Origin: a bacterium
Lineage (GTDB): Bacteria > Patescibacteriota > Gracilibacteria > JAHISY01
Direction of reading: 5' to 3'
Length of the DNA stretch: 64,000 nt
NCBI GenBank assembly: GCA_021779375.1
Contig: JAJYAT010000002.1
Location: forward strand, 1-64,000
A program made the translations under genes and the position numbers. The first letter of the stretch is position 1, and every line of letters begins with the position of its first letter. Shown here one piece after another: positions 7,856-15,689 of the stretch. Under the pieces are notes generated by a model that saw only the letters and a list, made by a program, of their open reading frames with translations, was not told where the DNA came from and did not search any database.

Positions 7856-8662
7856 ATGAACGACGAAAATCGCAATCCCGCGGATCCGAATCCGCCGATT
7901 GAACCACAGCCGACTGCGCCGACGCCAAATTCGGAACCCGCTGCACCACGACCAAATCCGATTGAACCAGTCGTCGAAAATTCGGGTTTCCAAATTCCAG
8001 TCGTCGAAACTGAGCCAGTCGTCGAAACACCGGTAGAACCAGAACCAATGCCGATTCCGGCCGAACCAGCTCCAGCGCCGATTGAACCAATGGCAGAACC
8101 AGCGCCGATGCCGGTCGAGCCGATGCCTGAACCAATCGCGGAAGTAGAAGTTCCGGCGGAAGAAGCAATCATCGTCGGCGCACCGAGCCGTCCCGGTGAC
8201 AAACCGGAAAAACCCGAGAGCGAATTCGCGCTGCCGAACTACGCGCCGGCAACTCCTGCGATGAGCAGCACGAGCGATGCCTCGAAAAATAAAACGGGCT
8301 TCCGTCCGGATGGCGTCACGCCTCTCGACGCTGAGGAGAAAGTTTTCGCAGCTATCGGCTACATTTCTTTCCTGTGCTTACTTCCGCTGCTCGCCCGCCG
8401 TGATTCCGCATTCGCACAGCACCACGCTTGGCAGTCGGTCGTGATTTTTATCGGATTTATGTTTTTGTTAATTTTTGGCGGATTCTTGGGTCTCGCCGGA
8501 TTCATTTCTTTCCTGATGGTCATCGAATTCATCGGTGGTTTCGTCCTCGCTTACAAGGGCGACTGGTTCAAAATTCCCGTCGTTTATGATCTTTCTTTGA
8601 AATTGAGAGAGAAGATGCCGCCACAAAATCCGCCAGCTGCTAACACTCCTAGTGCGAATTGA
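7856..8662 (+). CDS. Pro/Glu-repeat protein with DUF4870-type membrane domain
   Basis: 268 aa. Residues about 1-110 are a low-complexity tail of alternating Pro, Glu, Val and Ala (EPMPIPAEPAPAPIEP), probably extended and cytoplasmic. Residues about 150-255 match the DUF4870/Tic20-like layout: a short helix (DAEEKVFAAIGYISFLCLLP), a QHHAWQS turn and two further membrane segments ending GDWFKIPVVYD. The function is unknown. It breaks the usual rpsB-tsf pair and follows the same AT-rich TTTAAAATG start context. Confidence 0.8.
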   Translation: MNDENRNPADPNPPIEPQPTAPTPNSEPAAPRPNPIEPVVENSGFQIPVVETEPVVETPVEPEPMPIPAEPAPAPIEPMAEPAPMPVEPMPEPIAEVEVPAEEAIIVGAPSRPGDKPEKPESEFALPNYAPATPAMSSTSDASKNKTGFRPDGVTPLDAEEKVFAAIGYISFLCLLPLLARRDSAFAQHHAWQSVVIFIGFMFLLIFGGFLGLAGFISFLMVIEFIGGFVLAYKGDWFKIPVVYDLSLKLREKMPPQNPPAANTPSAN

Positions 8663-8703
8663 TTCGCTAAGACAAGTTTTTATTTTTTAAATTATTTTTC
8701 AAA

Positions 8704-9480
8704 ATGGCTGAAATCACTGCTGCTCTCGTGAAAGAGCTCCGCGATGCGACCGGCATCGCCATGCTGAAATGCAAAAAAGCGCTCGAGGAGTCCAATGGCG
8801 ACCTCGAAAAAGCGCGCGATATTCTGCGCAAAGCTGGCGAATCCGACGCGGCGAAACGCGCCGAGCGTTCGGTTTGCGAAGGCGTCGTCGCGATCAAAAT
8901 TTCAGACGACGAGAAGAAAGCGGTCGCACTCCAACTTTTTTGCGAGACTGATTTCGTCGCGAAGAACGCCGAATTCGTCGCACTCGCTGATGCGCTCGCG
9001 GCGGACGCGCTCGCAGGCGAAGATGTCGTGAATTCCGGCAAAGAGAAAATCACAGCCGCAATTCAGAAGAATGGCGAGAATATCAAAATCGGCGAAGTTC
9101 AAATCGTCGAAGCTGCGACAGTCGCAAGCTATCTCCATTCGAATAAGAAAATCGGTGTGCTCGTCGCCGGCACAGGCAAAGCTGAAATCTTGAGCGACAT
9201 CGCGATGCAAATCGCCGCGATGAATCCGAGCGTGATTTCGCCGGACGAAGTCGCGACCGAGGAAGTCGCCAAAGAAACTGAGATTCAAAAAGAAATTCTC
9301 GCGAAAGAAGGCAAACCGGCTGAGATGATTGAAAAGATTTTGGCGGGCAAGCTGCGCAAATTCCGCGAAGAAAAAAGCCTACTAAAACAGTCTTTCGTGA
9401 AAGATTCGTCGAAAACCGTCGAGCAATTCTTGGCTGAAAATTCCGCACAAGTCGAGAAATTTGTCCGACTCGCGGTTTAA
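8704..9480 (+). CDS. tsf: Elongation factor Ts
   Basis: Guanine-nucleotide exchange factor for EF-Tu. The UBA-like N-terminal domain is clear (LRDATGIAMLKCKKALEESNGD, shown here only in part), followed by LRKAGESDAAKRAER and the core CETDFVAKN motif that contacts EF-Tu. The 258-aa length suits a compact EF-Ts with a C-terminal helical module. It is downstream of rpsB and the DUF4870 gene. Confidence 0.96.
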   Translation: MAEITAALVKELRDATGIAMLKCKKALEESNGDLEKARDILRKAGESDAAKRAERSVCEGVVAIKISDDEKKAVALQLFCETDFVAKNAEFVALADALAADALAGEDVVNSGKEKITAAIQKNGENIKIGEVQIVEAATVASYLHSNKKIGVLVAGTGKAEILSDIAMQIAAMNPSVISPDEVATEEVAKETEIQKEILAKEGKPAEMIEKILAGKLRKFREEKSLLKQSFVKDSSKTVEQFLAENSAQVEKFVRLAV

Positions 9481-9532
9481 CGGCGAAGCGAAAAGTCGGC
9501 AGTTTGCTACCGAGTGATTTAAAGGAAAAATC

Positions 9533-9880
9533 TTGCTCAATTTTAAAAAATTTTTCGTACTCATTTTCACCGCTTTACTGTTTTCAGGGTGTGACAGTGG
9601 TAGCAGCGATAAAAACAATCAGACTGAAAAAGAAGGCAAGCTGACCGCGGAAGAAATGGCAATCATAGACAAAGCCAATAATTACATTTCTCTTAACGAA
9701 GATGCCAGCGAGGAAGAAAAAGTAGCATCGCTACTAGCCATAGAAGGAATTGATAAAGCTTGGTGTGATAATGACACTGGATGTGAATATGTGTTGTCTT
9801 CAGGCTCAAGGCAAAGTTATGACTTTCCGTGGGAAACATCTGAGACAAAAACAGATTATTCAATCCTCTTTGAAGACTGA
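9533..9880 (+). CDS. Small putative lipoprotein
   Basis: 115 aa. The N-terminus has a lysine-bearing n-region, a hydrophobic h-region and a lipobox LFSGC, so it should be lipid-anchored outside the membrane. The remainder is acidic and unrecognised, with a Cys pair in WCDNDTGC. The start is TTG at 9533 preceded by AAAGGA, one of the few plausible Shine-Dalgarno sequences in the window. The gene is AT-rich compared with tsf. Confidence 0.65.
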   Translation: MLNFKKFFVLIFTALLFSGCDSGSSDKNNQTEKEGKLTAEEMAIIDKANNYISLNEDASEEEKVASLLAIEGIDKAWCDNDTGCEYVLSSGSRQSYDFPWETSETKTDYSILFED

Positions 9881-9921
9881 CGAGACTGATGAATTATAGG
9901 AACAGGGAGATGGAAATTTTT

Positions 9922-10611
9922 TTAGTTTTCAAAGACTTTCCACCAATCCCGCAACTCTGCGACAGTCAATTGACCTGCCGCCGTCGCGTGTTTTTTGTCG
10001 AGCGGCGCGAACATCCCGAGCCCGCCGATGAGCGGCGTAATCACGCGCGTCGGCTCACCCGGCTCACCCATCGCGATGGTGAGAAATTGTTTTTTGCGCT
10101 TCGCCAGCTCCCAAGAAATCTGAAAAATCGGCGAGCAGTCGTCGAAAGTTTTGGCAGCGCCGACTAGCTTAATCACGTCAGCCTTCATTTTAGCGGCTTT
10201 TTCAGCTAATTTGCGCAGCTGTTCGATCTTCGGCATTTTGGCGAAATCGTGAAACGATAGAATTAATTTCGTCTTACCGGAATTTTTCTGGAAATCACGC
10301 ACGAGCGCGATTGGCGTATCTAGCGCGAGATCGACGAAAGTCGCACCCGCTGCGGCCGCAGTCTTGAGCAGCTCGACGCGTTTCTTGTCGCCGAGCCGCG
10401 ACAGTCCGCCCTCTTTTTTTGTTTTCAAATTGACGATGGTCGGCTTCTGCACTGCCGCCAGAACTTTCTGAATTTTGGATTCATCGAGCGCTTTGATTTT
10501 GTCGAGCCAAATCTCGATCAAGTCCGCCGCGTCCTCAGCATCGAGAATCTGTCGCTCGAAGTCAGCGACTGACACTGGCCGCAGTGGCACGATAATTTTC
10601 GGATTCAGCAT
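9922..10611 (-). CDS. aroD: Type I 3-dehydroquinate dehydratase
   Basis: Third step of the shikimate pathway, dehydrating 3-dehydroquinate through a Schiff base. I use ATG 10611 (MLNPKIIVPLRPVS), about 229 aa; the longer frame adds unrelated residues. The catalytic His is in ILSFHDF and the Schiff-base Lys in VIKLVGAAK. The C-terminal loop MGEPGEPTRVITPLIGG is typical. The start overlaps the 3' end of the U32 peptidase gene by 7 nt, which suggests coupled translation. No other aro gene is in the window. Confidence 0.9.
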   Translation of the reverse strand: MLNPKIIVPLRPVSVADFERQILDAEDAADLIEIWLDKIKALDESKIQKVLAAVQKPTIVNLKTKKEGGLSRLGDKKRVELLKTAAAAGATFVDLALDTPIALVRDFQKNSGKTKLILSFHDFAKMPKIEQLRKLAEKAAKMKADVIKLVGAAKTFDDCSPIFQISWELAKRKKQFLTIAMGEPGEPTRVITPLIGGLGMFAPLDKKHATAAGQLTVAELRDWWKVFEN

Positions 10612-11810
10612 TTTCGCAAGAGGGTGAATTTTGGTAATTCCGCGGAAATCTCGAGCCAAACTTTCGAGCGCTGACCACCATGCGCCTCGGAAATTTCGGT
10701 CAGTTTTTCATCGAAAATTTTTGCAATTTGGAATTTTTGAATCGCGCCACCCGGTGGCATTGCCTCAATTTTAGCACCTTTTTTGAAGTGATTTTTAGGC
10801 GTCAAGAGAATTCTGCCGTGCAAACTTTTTTCCACCAAGCCGAGAAAATTTTGGGGATTTTCCGCCGCAGAGCGCTCGAAATTTTGCAGATTGTGCAGCG
10901 TGCCGTCGAAAAAACCGAGCGTGAAATCGCGATTGCCCGTCGTCCGAATTTCGTACCACAAGTTCGAGTCAAACTTCCGACCAGCGGCGAAATCATCGAG
11001 TGCCTGACGATAAGCGCGCGTAATCGTCGCGAGATAACCGAGCGATTTATTGCGACCTTCGATTTTAAATGAGCAAATGCCAATCTTCGCGAGCTGCGGA
11101 ATTTTTTCGATTAAAGCGAGATCGCGCGAATTCAAAATATAACTCCCCTGCGCGTCCTCCTCGATCGGAAAAAATTCGCCCGGGCGTTTTTCCTCAACGA
11201 GCGAATACTGCCAGCGGCACGGCTGCGCGCACTGCCCGCGATTCGCATCGCGTCCGGCGAGAAAGTTGGAAAGTAGGCAGCGACCCGAATAAGACATACA
11301 AATCGCACCATGCACGAAAACTTCGAATTCCATCTTGGGATTCGCCGCCACGATTTTTTTCGTCTCAGCGAAAGACAGCTCGCGCGCCAGAATCACGCGC
11401 GTGACGCCCAGCTTTTGCCACATTTGGACAGTGCGTGAATTAACTGAATTCGCTTGAACGGAAAGGTGTTTCGCGACTTTGGGAAAAAATTTTTGCAAGG
11501 TCGCGAGCACGCCGAGATCGGAAAAAATGAAAGCATCCGGCGGCGTCGCTTGCAGTTTGGCGAGAAAATTTTCGAGCTTGCGGAATTCAGAGTCACGCGG
11601 AAAAGTGTTGGTCGTGAGGTAAATTTTCTTCTTCGCCGTGCGGCAAATTTTGATGGCCTGCCGAATTTCAGAAACGCCGAATTTATTTTCGCCGACGCGC
11701 AGCGAAAAATCCGGCGTGCCGAGATAGACCGCGTCCGCGCCGAAAGCAAGTGCTGTACGCAATTTTTCGAGATCGCCCGCAGGCGCGAGTAATTCAGTGG
11801 AATTGTTCAA
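10605..11810 (-). CDS. U32 family peptidase, TrhP/YegQ-like tRNA hydroxylation protein
   Basis: 401 aa. The opening ELLAPAGDLEKLRTALAFGADAVY and the signature EVFVHGAICMSYSGRCLLSN followed by DANRGQCAQPCRW mark the YegQ/TrhP branch. These proteins act in prephenate-dependent 5-hydroxylation of U34 in tRNAs. The Cys cluster fits an iron-sulfur site. The gene overlaps aroD, a shikimate-pathway gene. That pathway supplies prephenate, so the pairing may be functional (inference). A foldback repeat lies just upstream. Confidence 0.9.
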   Translation of the reverse strand: MNNSTELLAPAGDLEKLRTALAFGADAVYLGTPDFSLRVGENKFGVSEIRQAIKICRTAKKKIYLTTNTFPRDSEFRKLENFLAKLQATPPDAFIFSDLGVLATLQKFFPKVAKHLSVQANSVNSRTVQMWQKLGVTRVILARELSFAETKKIVAANPKMEFEVFVHGAICMSYSGRCLLSNFLAGRDANRGQCAQPCRWQYSLVEEKRPGEFFPIEEDAQGSYILNSRDLALIEKIPQLAKIGICSFKIEGRNKSLGYLATITRAYRQALDDFAAGRKFDSNLWYEIRTTGNRDFTLGFFDGTLHNLQNFERSAAENPQNFLGLVEKSLHGRILLTPKNHFKKGAKIEAMPPGGAIQKFQIAKIFDEKLTEISEAHGGQRSKVWLEISAELPKFTLLRKC

Positions 11811-11827
11811 AATGTTCTAATTGTTAT

Positions 11828-12044
11828 AAACGCGAATCGCGAAACTAATTCGAGGTTTGAGCTGGGAAAAATTTTCGAATTTTCAAGTCTCGTAATTTAC
11901 GAAATAATTTTCAAGCTCCAAGCCAAGCTGCAAGCCTTAGAGTTTCCAGCGTTTTGATTTTTAAGCCTTAAGCCTTGAATTTTATTTGAAAATTTGAAGC
12001 TTCGTAAATTTGAAAATTCTCTACATTTTCAGGGTTTCAATGTT
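11828..12044. repeat. Dispersed foldback repeat, copy 1 (right end decayed)
   Basis: Closely similar to 51949-52184. The left end AACGCGAATCGCGAAACT, the inner foldback (GAATTTTCAA ... TTGAAAATTC and TTTACGAA ... TTCGTAAA) and the tail agggtttcaatg are shared. The right terminal inverted repeat found in copy 2 is missing. There is no coding potential. Together with flanking gttctaattg-type low-complexity sequence it fills the 325-bp spacer between the U32 gene and dus. Confidence 0.8.
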
Positions 12045-12124
12045 CGAGCTATAAATGTTCTAGCTGTCGAACCAGCGCAGCAATCAAACAATTCAAACGG
12101 GAAGTATTTTAAACTAAGTCGCGC

Positions 12125-12130
12125 TAAAAT
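12125..12130 (+). promoter_or_regulatory. -10 box of dus, leaderless arrangement
   Basis: TAAAAT followed by 6 nt and the dus ATG. It lies a short way downstream of foldback repeat copy 1. Confidence 0.5.
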
Positions 12131-12136
12131 TTCGGA

Positions 12137-13081
12137 ATGCTAAATTGGGAAAAATTTCCGCGTCCAATCCTCGCGCTCGCGCCGATGGCGGGCTACACCG
12201 ACTCGGCTTTTCGGCAACTCATTCGCAGTTTTTCGAAAAATGTAATTCTCTGGAGCGAATTCGTCTCGGCAGATGCGCTGAAATTCGATTCACAGAGGTC
12301 AAAGCAAATGCTCTCTTTCGCGAAAAAAGAGCAGCCTTTCGTCGCGCAGATTTTTGGGAAACGACCGGAGAGCTTCATCGAAGCCGCGAAATTCGTCGAG
12401 TCAATCGGCGCAGTCGGCGTCGATTTGAATTTCGGCTGCCCCGCGAAGAAAGTCGTGAATTCCGACCACGGCTCAGCACTCTTGAAGAATCCGAAACTCG
12501 CGAGCGAGATTATTTCCGCAGTCGCGCGCTCAGTCAAAATTCCGACGAGCGTCAAAATGCGCCTCGGCATTTCAGACGATTCTGGGCTCGAAAGTTTCGC
12601 CAAAATGGTCGAGGCTTCCGGCGCGCAGCTACTCACGATTCACGGCCGGACGGCGAAACAAATGTACCGCGGCGAAGCTGATTTCGCGCCAATTTATCGG
12701 GTGAAAAAAATTCTGAAAATTCCGGTGCTGGGAAATGGTGACATCGATTCAGCGGACAAATTTTTCGCGCAGCTCGGCAATCTCGACGGACTGATGATTG
12801 GTCGCGCCGCCGTCACAAACCCTTGGATTTTTCGGGAAATTGAAAATCGACTCGCCGGTAAAACTTCGCGCACACCCAAAACTTTGGCAGCGAAAATTCC
12901 GACGATTTTGCGCCACGCCCGATTGATGATTCAAGAAAAAGGTGAGAAACGCGGCATGCTCGAGATGCGCAAATTTTCCGCGAATTATGTGCGCGGCGAA
13001 CCCGGCGCGAAAATTTTGCGAGCCAAATTGGTGCGCGTCGAGAAACTCAGCGAGCTCGAAAAAATTCTCACGAAAAGATAA
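12137..13081 (+). CDS. dus: tRNA-dihydrouridine synthase
   Basis: FMN enzyme reducing uridines in tRNA D-loops. The 314-aa TIM barrel carries LAPMAGYTDSAFR, the catalytic Cys in NFGCPAKKV, the VKMRLG strand, TIHGRTAKQMYRG and the FMN phosphate motif MIGRAAVTNPW. The start is fixed by the TAAAAT box 6 nt upstream. The subtype (DusA, B or C) cannot be set from motifs alone; DusB-like is likeliest. Confidence 0.94.
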   Translation: MLNWEKFPRPILALAPMAGYTDSAFRQLIRSFSKNVILWSEFVSADALKFDSQRSKQMLSFAKKEQPFVAQIFGKRPESFIEAAKFVESIGAVGVDLNFGCPAKKVVNSDHGSALLKNPKLASEIISAVARSVKIPTSVKMRLGISDDSGLESFAKMVEASGAQLLTIHGRTAKQMYRGEADFAPIYRVKKILKIPVLGNGDIDSADKFFAQLGNLDGLMIGRAAVTNPWIFREIENRLAGKTSRTPKTLAAKIPTILRHARLMIQEKGEKRGMLEMRKFSANYVRGEPGAKILRAKLVRVEKLSELEKILTKR

Positions 13082-13099
13082 TTTCAATCAAACACAGAT

Positions 13100-13128
13100 T
13101 TGATTTTGGAGCCAAAATAATGTATAAT
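13100..13128 (+). promoter_or_regulatory. Strong promoter of a non-coding RNA
   Basis: TTGATT at 13100-13105, exactly 17 bp, then consensus TATAAT at 13123-13128. It is one of the best promoters in the window and no ORF follows it. Confidence 0.75.
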
Positions 13129-13130
13129 AT

Positions 13131-13448
13131 GAGCGAACCGTTACTAAGAAATGCCCTTTGAAATTACGGAATCTTGAGGCGCAAGTGGTGATGATCCAAA
13201 AACAATCGATTATCGCCGATTGTGCCTTAAGCTTCACATAGTAGTAATAAGTCTGGTTATAAACTTTCCCAAAGGTTTATGGTCACTATTAACTCGCTCT
13301 AAACGGGCTTGGTGTTTAGAGAGAAGTAATAGACAGATTATAAATTAAGGTAACTTAATTTATAGGAGATTAATACAGTAATGTTTTATTTTTTACTCTA
13401 AGCTCTCATCTGATACTGAAAATACTGTTTGAAACTTGAGGCTTTTTT
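13131..13448 (+). ncRNA. Structured RNA of about 320 nt, family not identified
   Basis: Bounded by a strong promoter and a hairpin plus T-run terminator, with no ORF inside. Visible helices are: GAGCGA...GTT with AAC-TCGCTC (13131 region with 13291-13299) as a closing stem; CTTGAGGCGCAA with TTGTGCCTTAAG (12 bp with two G-U pairs); an alternative CTCTAAAC/GTTTAGAG hairpin (13297-13321) overlapping the closing arm; and TATAAATTAAG, GTAA, CTTAATTTATA. The closed 5' part of about 170 nt resembles 6S RNA in size. I do not see RNase P, tmRNA or SRP RNA hallmark sequences. The function is unknown. Confidence 0.6.
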
Positions 13449-13449
13449 A
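13400..13449 (+). terminator. Rho-independent terminator of the ncRNA
   Basis: AAGC (bulged T) CTCA at 13400-13408 pairs with TGAGGCTT at 13437-13444, and a run of six T follows. The long loop contains a repeated ATACTG. It would end the transcript near 13448. Confidence 0.6.
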
Positions 13450-13535
13450 TTGTGTAAAAATCGTTAATCAAGTCAAATAAAGTGAGTCACTCATGCTGAC
13501 TGCTACGACTTGAAATTCCTATTGAATAAAAAATC

Positions 13536-13548
13536 GGTTGCGGGGGTG
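13536..13548. repeat. 13-nt copy of the tRNA-fMet 3' end (possible att site)
   Basis: ggttgcgggggtg at 13536-13548 is identical to 14546-14558, the 3' acceptor/T-arm end of tRNA-fMet, 1010 bp away in the same orientation. Two AT-rich genes lie between. This is the arrangement left by site-specific integration at a tRNA 3' end, although no integrase is present. Confidence 0.45.
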
Positions 13549-13564
13549 ACTGAAGTCAAAGAAT

Positions 13565-14308
13565 CTAACTCTTAATTTTTACTTCGCCACAGGATTGCTT
13601 AGCTCCATCATATAAACCTTTTATTGCTATTGCCAAACGATTTAATGCTTCCTGATTTAGTTCGTCTGGATTAATACCTAGTTGATTGAAGAAAATATTC
13701 AGAAGATAGGGCAATATCGATTTTTGCCTCCAAGCACTTTCTGACCAAAGTCTTTTATTTGCTCTTTCAATGCTTTCATCTATGCTAATCCCTAATTCTT
13801 TTGCGACTTTGATATTTTGATCGGTCAAGCTTTCTCGCATATTTTTGTTAAAAGTTAAATTAAATTTGCCGAGATCAATTAACCAATGAATGGTAGCTCC
13901 ATTAATAATGCTGTTATAGATTCTCATTCCTTCCCAAATATCTTCTCGTCCTTTTTCAATAAGATAATGTTTTGTAAAAGCACTTTGGGCAACAACATTT
14001 TTCCCACTAATGAATTTGTGCGTCCATGCAAGAGCAAATAACTCGAAACGCATTGCTATAAGCTCATGTGTTAATTTTGATAAATCAATATCTGCAAAAG
14101 CACTATCTGCCTCAGCAACAGACTTTTTTATTTGCTCGGCATATACACTCATGGCATCAATGCCAGCTTCTCCAATTTTTGGATTTAGAATTTGGGTTTC
14201 ATAAAAATTACGACAAAAATCTTCTGTACTGATTTCTTGTTTTCTCGAGAAAATTGACATAGTGGCTTGTTTAAAAAGTTTCTGACTTTCCGCTTGTTTC
14301 ACTTTCAA
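13565..14308 (-). CDS. Hypothetical protein in tRNA-flanked AT-rich insert
   Basis: 247 aa, or 231 aa if the second Met (MSIFSRKQEIS) is used. No family recognised. It is largely helical with few Gly/Pro and no signal or membrane segment. It is strongly AT-rich compared with dus and metF on either side. It lies between the 13-nt repeat and tRNA-fMet together with the 61-aa ORF upstream, which suggests acquired DNA. Confidence 0.65.
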   Translation of the reverse strand: MKVKQAESQKLFKQATMSIFSRKQEISTEDFCRNFYETQILNPKIGEAGIDAMSVYAEQIKKSVAEADSAFADIDLSKLTHELIAMRFELFALAWTHKFISGKNVVAQSAFTKHYLIEKGREDIWEGMRIYNSIINGATIHWLIDLGKFNLTFNKNMRESLTDQNIKVAKELGISIDESIERANKRLWSESAWRQKSILPYLLNIFFNQLGINPDELNQEALNRLAIAIKGLYDGAKQSCGEVKIKS

Positions 14309-14341
14309 TAGCCTAAGTGTTTATTTCCCCACCAACTCCCT

Positions 14342-14527
14342 CTAGGCTTGGTCTATATTCTTTTGTTGTTCCTCCGACACTTTATGGTTTTGAGACTTCT
14401 TGGTTTTTTCCTCCAGCCATTGTTTCTCGTACTTGATTATTTCCTCCTCGTCCAACCCCATAACGTCTCTCAAATACCTCTGACCTTCGGTTAATGATTT
14501 CAGGATTTTTTGGCTTGAATTCTGCAT
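14342..14527 (-). CDS. Small hypothetical charged protein
   Basis: 61 aa, highly charged and probably helical (LDEEEIIKYEKQWLEEKTKK). It has the same strand and composition as the 247-aa gene downstream, with a 33-nt gap. No family is recognised. It starts just inside the 3' end of tRNA-fMet and belongs to the same putative insert. Confidence 0.55.
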   Translation of the reverse strand: MQNSSQKILKSLTEGQRYLRDVMGLDEEEIIKYEKQWLEEKTKKSQNHKVSEEQQKNIDQA

Positions 14528-14544
14528 TTTTTATCGAGATTTTT

Positions 14545-14619
<75 letters not shown>

Positions 14620-14638
14620 ACGAGGTCATGATTTTAGA

Positions 14639-15451
14639 CTATCCCTTCAGAAAATCAAAAATCTGGTTGGCAGAATCTGTGCGACCGAGCGGCATGATGT
14701 GCACGCCATCGAGACGGTCTTTTAATTTTGCCAAAAGTTCAATCGCCAGCTCTGCGCCACAATTTTCGTCGGCGGCTAATTGCGCCAAAACAGCTTGCGG
14801 AATCGTCACACCGTGCACTTTGGAATTGAAATATTCGGCAACTTTCAAACTTTTGAGCGGCATGATGCCGAGCAAAATCGGAATCTGAATCCCCGCCTTC
14901 TTCACGCCATCGAGAAATCTTTCAGCGGTTTCGAAATCGAAAACCGGCTGCGTCTGAACGAAGTGCGCACCCGCGGCTTCTTTCTCTTTCAAATATTCAA
15001 TCTGACCTTCCACATTTGGATTCGCGGCGACTGCTATTTTCAAAGCAGTCGGTGATTTGATTGGCTTGCCGAGAAATTCGCCGGAATTCAAATCGCGAAT
15101 CAACTCAGTCAAACCAGGCGCACGAATTTCAAAAACATTTTTCGCGCCAGCATCGCCTGAGAGCGCGAGAATTCCGTCAACTCCGAGATTCGCAGCGCCC
15201 AAAATTTTTTGTGCCAAACCGAGCTTGGTCGAATCGCGACAAGTCAGATGTGCAATCGTCGGAATCCCCGTCGCCTCACGAATGCGAAAAGCCAAAACAA
15301 TCGGATCAATCGTGAGTCGCCCGAGAATGCCGTCGGGAATATTGAGGGCATCGGCACGCAAATTTTTCGCCTCAGCGACAATCGCCGAAACATCGCTCCC
15401 GGCGAGCGAACTCACTTCGACAGTGACGGGAAAATTACTTAAATTAAGCAT
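14639..15451 (-). CDS. metF: Methylenetetrahydrofolate reductase family protein
   Basis: Flavoprotein TIM barrel reducing 5,10-methylene-THF to 5-methyl-THF for methionine synthesis. In the 270-aa sequence TVEVSS, IPTIAHLTCRDSTKLGL, DGILALSGD and HFVQTQPVFDFETAERFL follow the MetF order, and the C-terminal GVHIMPLGR is typical. It is slightly shorter than E. coli MetF. No metH or metE is in the window. The ATG is 7 nt after a TAAAAT box. Confidence 0.9.
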   Translation of the reverse strand: MLNLSNFPVTVEVSSLAGSDVSAIVAEAKNLRADALNIPDGILGRLTIDPIVLAFRIREATGIPTIAHLTCRDSTKLGLAQKILGAANLGVDGILALSGDAGAKNVFEIRAPGLTELIRDLNSGEFLGKPIKSPTALKIAVAANPNVEGQIEYLKEKEAAGAHFVQTQPVFDFETAERFLDGVKKAGIQIPILLGIMPLKSLKVAEYFNSKVHGVTIPQAVLAQLAADENCGAELAIELLAKLKDRLDGVHIMPLGRTDSANQIFDFLKG

Positions 15452-15458
15452 TTCCTGA

Positions 15459-15464
15459 ATTTTA
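15459..15464 (-). promoter_or_regulatory. -10 box of metF, leaderless arrangement
   Basis: TAAAAT on the minus strand, 7 nt before the metF ATG at 15451. Confidence 0.5.
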
Positions 15465-15543
15465 GCAGAAAATTTAGATGGTGTTTTGGAGAAAATCAGG
15501 GAGGTTTGTTTGAGGAGATAATACTTCTTCGTCCCTCCCCTAA

Positions 15544-15591
15544 CCCCTCCCAGAGGGAGGGGGATGGAGATAGGGTTCTCCCAGAGGGAGA
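15544..15591. repeat. Two GC-rich palindromes in spacer
   Basis: CCCCTCCC-AGA-GGGAGGGG at 15544-15562 and TCTCCC-AGA-GGGAGA at 15577-15591. Six-frame reading gives NPSQREGD-like peptides, similar to the NPSLRKRG peptide encoded by the palindrome inside the fumarase gene. It is probably the same repeat class. Confidence 0.7.
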
Positions 15592-15607
15592 GGAAATAAT
15601 AAAACCG

Positions 15608-15640
15608 TTAACCCGCCACTTAGGTAATGGGTTAATTTTT
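15608..15640. terminator. Terminator-like hairpin downstream of dprA
   Basis: TTAACCC and GGGTTAA arms (15608-15614, 15629-15635), with TTTTT on the plus-strand side and TTTTATT on the minus-strand side. It could end dprA transcription. The same TTAACC arms recur in the fumarase palindromes. Direct repeats of ccatgctccatgttc lie next to it (15657-15692). Confidence 0.5.
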
Positions 15641-15689
15641 AGCAGAATATTTGTTCCATGTTCCATGCTGAATGCTCCATGCTCCATGT

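Noticed and set aside
13131-13448. Calling the structured RNA tmRNA or RNase P RNA on size alone
   Set aside because: No tag-peptide ORF ending in an ALAA-like motif, no tRNA-like ends, and no conserved RNase P core sequences are visible, so the family is left open.
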